Positions 5,662 through 8,379 of a stretch of DNA of 8,379 nt are shown piece after piece. Below the pieces are notes generated by a model. The model was not told the DNA's origin and did no database searches. It worked only from the letters and a program-made list of their open reading frames with translations. Source of the stretch: DASSKO01 sp035690425 (lineage in GTDB: Bacteria > Actinomycetota > Actinomycetes > Propionibacteriales > Nocardioidaceae); NCBI GenBank assembly GCA_035690425.1, contig DASSKO010000185.1:1-8379 (forward strand), in the 5' to 3' direction. Numbering within the stretch: the stretch's first letter is position 1; each line of letters starts with the position of its first letter. The translations under genes and the position numbers were made by a program.

Positions 5662-6591
5662 ATGGGCGGGTTGCTCACGCTCGCCTTCGCCGCCGGCATG
5701 GTCGCCCCGGTCAACCCGTGCGGCTTCGCGCTACTGCCGGCCTGGATCAGCCACACCATCGGCGACGGCGACACCTCCCCGGCACCCGTGCGGCTGCTCC
5801 ATGCGCTGCGGGCCGGCGCCGCGCTGACCCTCGGGTTCGCCGGCACGCTGGCCGCCGCCGGGCTGGTGGTCAGCGCCGGCGCCCGCGGCCTGATCGAGGC
5901 CGCACCGGCGCTCGGCCTCGCCGTCGGCGTACTGCTGGTGCTGCTCGGTGGGGCGATGCTGGCCGGTCGCTCGTTCTCCCTTCGGCTGCCCCGGATCCCC
6001 GGCCGGGCAACCGCGGGGCTTGCCCCGACCGCTCAGATGGTGGTCTTCGGCGTCGGCTACGCGATCGCCTCGCTCGCGTGCACCTTCGGGGTGCTGCTCG
6101 CGGTCATCGCGCAGGCCCAGGCCACCGCCAGCTACGCCGGCCTGCTCGTGGTGTTCGGGGTCTACGCGGCCGGGTCGGCCACCGTCCTGCTGCTGCTGGC
6201 CCTGGCCACCGCAGCCGCGGGCACCGCGCTCACCCACCGGGTGGCCACGCTGGCTCGCTACGGCCCCAAGGTCACCGCGGTGGTCCTCGTGCTCACCGGC
6301 GCTTACCTCGCCTGGTACTGGTATCCGGCCGCCACCGGTGACGCGACGTCGGCGGGTCGAGCCGGCGCACTCGCCGGACTGTCCGCGACCATCTCGCAGT
6401 GGATCCAGGGTCGGACGACCCTCATCAGTGTCCTCGCCGTGACGGCGGTGCTGGGAGCAGCCACACTTGCCCTCGTCGAACGTCGACGCCGAGGACGCAT
6501 GGCTCCGGTGCCCGGCGCCTGCTGCCCGCCGGACACCGCCCCGGGACCCGGCGGCGGGACGCTGGGACGGGATGTCGGCAAGTCCGTGTGA
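5662..6591 (+). CDS. CcdA/DsbD-like membrane thiol electron carrier
   Basis: The 309-residue membrane protein has about six CcdA-type helices (about 2-25, 50-72, 82-102, 127-150, 158-186, 203-222) plus a seventh (about 253-272). The redox pair of the CcdA/DsbD family is present: C20 in APVNPCGFALLP (helix 1) and C140 in ASLACTFGVL (helix 4). These carry electrons from cytoplasmic thioredoxin to an outer thiol protein, here probably the lipoprotein encoded three bases upstream. The extra C-terminal helix and cytoplasmic tail carry C287-C288 in GACCPP, nearly the same words as DCCPP in the MerF-like protein. CcdA itself normally lacks this tail. It is the last gene of the mer operon; no clear terminator follows in the 50 bases before the convergent gene. 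A direct role in Hg(II) passage is another possibility. Confidence 0.85.
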   Translation: MGGLLTLAFAAGMVAPVNPCGFALLPAWISHTIGDGDTSPAPVRLLHALRAGAALTLGFAGTLAAAGLVVSAGARGLIEAAPALGLAVGVLLVLLGGAMLAGRSFSLRLPRIPGRATAGLAPTAQMVVFGVGYAIASLACTFGVLLAVIAQAQATASYAGLLVVFGVYAAGSATVLLLLALATAAAGTALTHRVATLARYGPKVTAVVLVLTGAYLAWYWYPAATGDATSAGRAGALAGLSATISQWIQGRTTLISVLAVTAVLGAATLALVERRRRGRMAPVPGACCPPDTAPGPGGGTLGRDVGKSV

Positions 6592-6641
6592 GCGGGTTGC
6601 CCAACTGGGTCGGGTGGCCTGAGCGGTCGCGGGCGCGAGGT

Positions 6642-6947
6642 TCAGGGCAGGCGACGGTCCAGGCCGCGCAGCAGCCGGCCGAGGACAGGCAGGTTGTGCA
6701 CCTCGTGCTGGATGACCCAGGACCGGGTCGCGGCGAAGGCTCCGCGATACCGCGCGGGGAGCCCGCCCCGTCGGGCAGCGGCCTGCTCGGCGGCGCGGCG
6801 GTGCACCCAATGGGCGCAGTCCGCGCACAGGCCCACCTCCGGGTGCGACCCGAGGTGGACCAACTCCGGTTCGGCGAACGAGCCGCCGCAACACCAGCAC
6901 TGCGGCAGGCTGTTGTCTGATTCGGCGGTCTCGGCCTGCGCGCTCAC
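6642..6947 (-). CDS. Small Cys-rich, putatively zinc-binding protein of unknown function
   Basis: I do not recognise a named family. The 101-residue frame has CWCCGG (C17, C19, C20) and LCADC (C41, C44), a C-x2-C...C-x2-C pattern of a zinc ribbon or treble clef. A helical WVHRRAAEQ and a basic C-terminus (RGLDRRLP) follow. I chose GTG 6947; CATGAT lies six bases upstream and could be a -10 for a leaderless transcript. An in-frame GTG further upstream at VDVRALD is possible. The frame stays open upstream into the integrase gene, where the codons are antisense-like shadow. It is convergent with the CcdA-like gene and on the same strand as the integrase, about 113 bases behind it. A small DNA-binding or metal-binding accessory factor of the element is plausible. 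Confidence 0.65.
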   Translation of the reverse strand: MSAQAETAESDNSLPQCWCCGGSFAEPELVHLGSHPEVGLCADCAHWVHRRAAEQAAARRGGLPARYRGAFAATRSWVIQHEVHNLPVLGRLLRGLDRRLP

Positions 6948-7060
6948 GGTTCGATCATGGTCGTGGCGGCAGGCCGTGTCGAGCGCTCGGACGTCCACCC
7001 GCCGTTCCGGCGAGCTGGTCTGCCACGATCGGCGGTGAACCGTGCCAACTGTCGCGGAGC

Positions 7061-7993
7061 TCAGAGGTCTCCGAGGTTGAGTCGGCGGGCCTCGGTGGCG
7101 GCGCGTTCGGAGGCGCGGGCTCGGGTGTAGCGGACGAGCATGTCGCTGCGGGTCCAGCCGGCGATGGCCATCAGGCCGGATTCGGAGCCGCCGGCCGCGA
7201 GCCATCGGTGGGCGGCGGTGTGCCGGAGCCGGTGGGGCCGGAAGCCCTGCACTCCGGCGCGCTTGGCGCGGCGGCGCAGGGCACGGCTGAGTCCTTCGCG
7301 GCCGAACCGCTGGCCGCGATTGCCGAGCCACAGGTCGGGGCTCGCAGCCAGCGGGTGTTGCTCACGCTGGTCGAGATACACCAGCAGCGCCTCGGTGGTC
7401 ACAGGGCCGACAGGAATCACTCGGCCGCGCCCACCCTTGCCACGACGGATCGTGATCAGCCGCGCGATGAGGTCTACGTCGTCGAGCTGGAGGTCGACGA
7501 GCTCCCCGGACCGGATCGCGGTCTCGAACATGAGCCGGATGATCGCTTCGTCGCGTCGGTCGTTGAGGGTGGCTTCCAGCCGCGCGTGGTCGTCGGAGAC
7601 AGCGCAGGTGGCGAGGAGCGCGCGGAGCTCGGCGTCGGTGAGCGGCTCGACCAGCGGCGGTTCGTAGCGGGGTGCCTTGACTCCGGGGAACGGGTCGGCG
7701 GCGATCTCACCGCCGGCGGTCAGCCAGGCCGCAAAGCGGCGCACGGCGAGCTGGCGGATGCGGGCGGTGCCCGGCGAGGATCCGCCGTCGAGCAGGCCGG
7801 CGATCCAGGAGTTGAGCGCGGCGCGGCTCATCGGCAGGTGGTCGCCGTCGGCGCACCAGGTCAGGTAACGAGTGGCTCCGTCGGCGTAGATGAAGATCGT
7901 GCCCGGGCTCTTGTTCTCGGCCCGCAGGGCGATCCGCCAGTCGGTGATCCGATCGAGGGCGTGGCTGGCGGGCATGGCTGTCAGGTGGGTCAT
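7061..7993 (-). CDS. Tyrosine recombinase (integrase) of the element
   Basis: From ATG 7993 the protein has 310 residues. A SAM-like core-binding domain (about 10-100; SPGTIFIYADGATRYLTWC) precedes the catalytic domain. The catalytic residues are R161 (TAIRSGEL), K186 (RRGKGGRGRVIPV), H254 and R257 (PHRLRHTAAH), W280 (AGWTRSD, in the His/Trp position) and nucleophile Y289 (MLVRYTRA). It should cut and join DNA between the 36-bp repeats at the fMet tRNA gene. The frame opens further upstream to a GTG at 8068 (335 residues) with a weak GGCGG site. I prefer 7993 because family similarity appears to begin near MTHL, but the start is uncertain. The gene reads away from the right repeat, in the same direction as the tRNA. 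Confidence 0.9.
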   Translation of the reverse strand: MTHLTAMPASHALDRITDWRIALRAENKSPGTIFIYADGATRYLTWCADGDHLPMSRAALNSWIAGLLDGGSSPGTARIRQLAVRRFAAWLTAGGEIAADPFPGVKAPRYEPPLVEPLTDAELRALLATCAVSDDHARLEATLNDRRDEAIIRLMFETAIRSGELVDLQLDDVDLIARLITIRRGKGGRGRVIPVGPVTTEALLVYLDQREQHPLAASPDLWLGNRGQRFGREGLSRALRRRAKRAGVQGFRPHRLRHTAAHRWLAAGGSESGLMAIAGWTRSDMLVRYTRARASERAATEARRLNLGDL

Positions 7994-8139
7994 GTCGGAC
8001 CCGCATAGCCAACCGCTGTCCCGGGCCGTCGCGGGGGCGGTCGCGGTGTAGGTCACCCGGGGGCGCACTGCGACCGCCGGCCAGCGGGTTGTCCGGGAAA
8101 CCCGTCACTAAGTGGACACTCGATCAAGTTCGTAAATGC

Positions 8140-8175
8140 TTTCAGGCTCGGAATCCGTAGATTCCGAGCCTGAAA
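8140..8175 (-). terminator. Strong hairpin between the tRNA and the integrase
   Basis: The arms TTTCAGGCTCGGAATC (8140-8155) and GATTCCGAGCCTGAAA (8160-8175) are perfectly complementary over 16 bases with a 4-base loop. It lies four bases from the right repeat, just downstream of the tRNA 3' end. On the minus strand it is followed by GCATTTACG, a poor U-run, but the stem is very stable. It belongs to the element and probably replaces the tRNA terminator that integration moved to 799-828. As a perfect palindrome it could also bind a dimeric protein. Confidence 0.72.
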
Positions 8176-8178
8176 TTC

Positions 8179-8214
8179 GTAGCGGGGGCAGGATTTGAAC
8201 CTGCGACCTCTGGG
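8179..8214. repeat. Right attachment repeat (36-bp direct repeat, copy 2)
   Basis: This is identical to 855-890. It runs from one base past the discriminator of the tRNA gene to the 3' strand of the anticodon stem. The T-arm dyad GCAGG/CCTGC with a 7-base centre lies inside. It is the right junction; the element-derived copy restores the 3' part of the working tRNA gene. Confidence 0.9.
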
Positions 8215-8253
8215 TTATGAGCCCAGCGAGCTACCGAGCTGCTCCACCCCGCG
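8180..8253 (-). tRNA. Initiator tRNA-fMet (anticodon CAT)
   Basis: The 74-base cloverleaf on the minus strand has the acceptor CGCGGGG/CCCCGCT, a D arm (GAGC/GCTC), an anticodon stem CTGGG/CCCAG with loop CTCATAA (anticodon at 8217-8219) and a T arm GCAGG/CCTGC. The unpaired C1:U72 end and three consecutive G:C pairs next to the anticodon loop are the marks of bacterial initiator tRNA, not elongator Met. After discriminator A the gene continues CGA, so CCA is not encoded and must be added by tRNA nucleotidyltransferase. The 3' 35 bases come from the element side of the junction. Confidence 0.95.
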
Positions 8254-8265
8254 TCGGTGACGAGA

Positions 8266-8295
8266 AGGTTACCGGGTGCAGTGGAGCTGCTCCAA
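8266..8295 (-). promoter_or_regulatory. Putative promoter of the fMet tRNA gene
   Basis: On the minus strand TTGGAG (-35, 8290-8295) and TAACCT (-10, 8266-8271) are 18 bp apart. They would start transcription a few bases before the tRNA 5' end at 8253. The match to the vegetative sigma consensus is moderate, but the position is right for a stable-RNA gene. Confidence 0.5.
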
Positions 8296-8302
8296 ATCCT
8301 CG

Positions 8303-8366
8303 CCGTCGTACCAGACCTCAGGGTCGTGATTTCGGAACGCCACGACTCTGACGTCTGGTACGACGG
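8303..8366. repeat. Long imperfect palindrome at the right edge of the window
   Basis: Arms 8303-8328 and 8341-8366 pair at 24 of 26 positions around a 12-base centre. The outer 14 bp (CCGTCGTACCAGAC with GTCTGGTACGACGG) are perfect. Weaker outer arms AGTGGAG (8280-8286) and CTCCACT (8371-8377) frame it. A short minus-strand frame (GTG 8376 to TAA 8269, 35 residues) and a plus-strand frame (from GTG 8257 or 8281, open at the window end) both read through it with similar peptides around VVPD and VWYDG. I cannot tell whether either is a gene. The palindrome is host DNA, upstream of the tRNA. Confidence 0.6.
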
Positions 8367-8379
8367 GGACCTCCACTCA

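Larger units (their letters stand above)
855..8214. mobile_element. Integrative mercury/metal-resistance element in the fMet tRNA gene
   Basis: The element is bounded by perfect 36-bp direct repeats of a tRNA 3' end (855-890 and 8179-8214); one repeat plus the interior is 7,324 bp. A tyrosine recombinase gene lies next to the right repeat, the classical layout for tRNA-targeted genomic islands. The cargo is a CmtR/CDF module, a mer regulon (merR, merA, merB, MerF-like, thioredoxin-like lipoprotein, CcdA-like) and a small Cys-rich protein. No relaxase, type IV secretion, replication or clear excisionase gene is visible. It may therefore depend on helper elements or be stably resident. The outer DNA on both sides (kinase/regulator pair; tRNA promoter) looks like ordinary chromosome. 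Confidence 0.9.

Noticed and set aside
6592..6641. Terminator between the convergent CcdA-like and small-protein genes
   Set aside because: Only very short stems such as CCC/GGG are visible and no T-run follows on either strand.
5731..6900. Minus-strand open frame of 389 residues
   Set aside because: It is antisense to the CcdA-like gene, which has clear membrane helices and family motifs; the reverse peptide is Gly/Arg/Pro-rich with no recognisable domain.
7000..7012. Small palindrome CGCCG-TTC-CGGCG as an integrase terminator
   Set aside because: Five base pairs with a three-base loop and no T-run; common by chance at this base composition.
6948..7331. Upstream extension of the small Cys-rich protein into the integrase gene
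   Set aside because: The added residues are Arg/Pro-rich and lie inside the integrase catalytic coding region in another frame; a start near 6947 fits better.
1033..8119. GGACAC shared near both element ends (1033-1038 and 8114-8119) as integrase arm sites
   Set aside because: A six-base match is expected by chance in GC-rich DNA, and the flanking bases do not align.
8269..8376. 35-residue minus-strand frame as a gene
   Set aside because: It has a stop immediately upstream of its GTG, lies within the tRNA promoter and palindrome, and its peptide resembles no family I know.
1..8379. CRISPR array or transposon terminal inverted repeats
   Set aside because: No regularly spaced repeats and no transposase-like frame or matching terminal inverted repeats were seen; the only long direct repeats are the tRNA-derived pair.

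Overview
The window is high-GC DNA with GC-biased third codon positions, frequent GTG starts, tightly packed genes with 1-4 base overlaps, and an initiator tRNA with a C1:U72 end. It most likely comes from an actinomycete (Actinomycetota); I cannot name the genus.

Layout. Positions 1-763 are host chromosome: the 3' end of a sensor histidine kinase gene, overlapped by the gene of its NarL-type response regulator. Positions 855-8214 are an integrated element of about 7.3 kb. It lies between two perfect 36-bp copies of the 3' part of an initiator tRNA (fMet) gene. The complete tRNA gene (8180-8253, minus strand) is at the right end. The displaced original 3' end (853-890), still with its encoded CCA, is at the left end, next to the tRNA's original terminator (799-828). 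Positions 8254-8379 are host DNA again: the tRNA promoter and a long imperfect palindrome.

Cargo, left to right. (1) A minus-strand CmtR-like Cd/Pb-type ArsR repressor overlaps a CDF-family metal transporter gene. (2) A MerR-family regulator faces, across a strong dyad operator/promoter, a five-gene plus-strand operon: merA (mercuric reductase without the N-terminal NmerA domain), merB (organomercurial lyase), a MerF-like two-helix mercury transporter, a thioredoxin-fold lipoprotein, and a CcdA/DsbD-like membrane electron carrier. (3) A convergent minus-strand gene encodes a small Cys-rich, putatively zinc-binding protein. (4) A tyrosine recombinase gene lies beside the right attachment repeat.

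How it works together (inference from families and layout). MerB splits organomercurials, MerF brings Hg(II) into the cell, and MerA reduces it to Hg(0). The lipoprotein and CcdA-like protein look like a thiol electron relay that would keep outward-facing mercury-binding cysteines reduced. The CmtR/CDF pair adds efflux of a second soft metal. The integrase placed the unit at the 3' end of the fMet tRNA gene. The element supplies a replacement tRNA 3' end and a new strong hairpin terminator between the tRNA and the integrase, but no encoded CCA. I see no conjugation, replication or clear excisionase gene, so it looks like a small integrative (possibly mobilisable) metal-resistance island. Five neighbouring cargo proteins end in or near a Cys-Cys pair outside the one place (MerA) where this is textbook.
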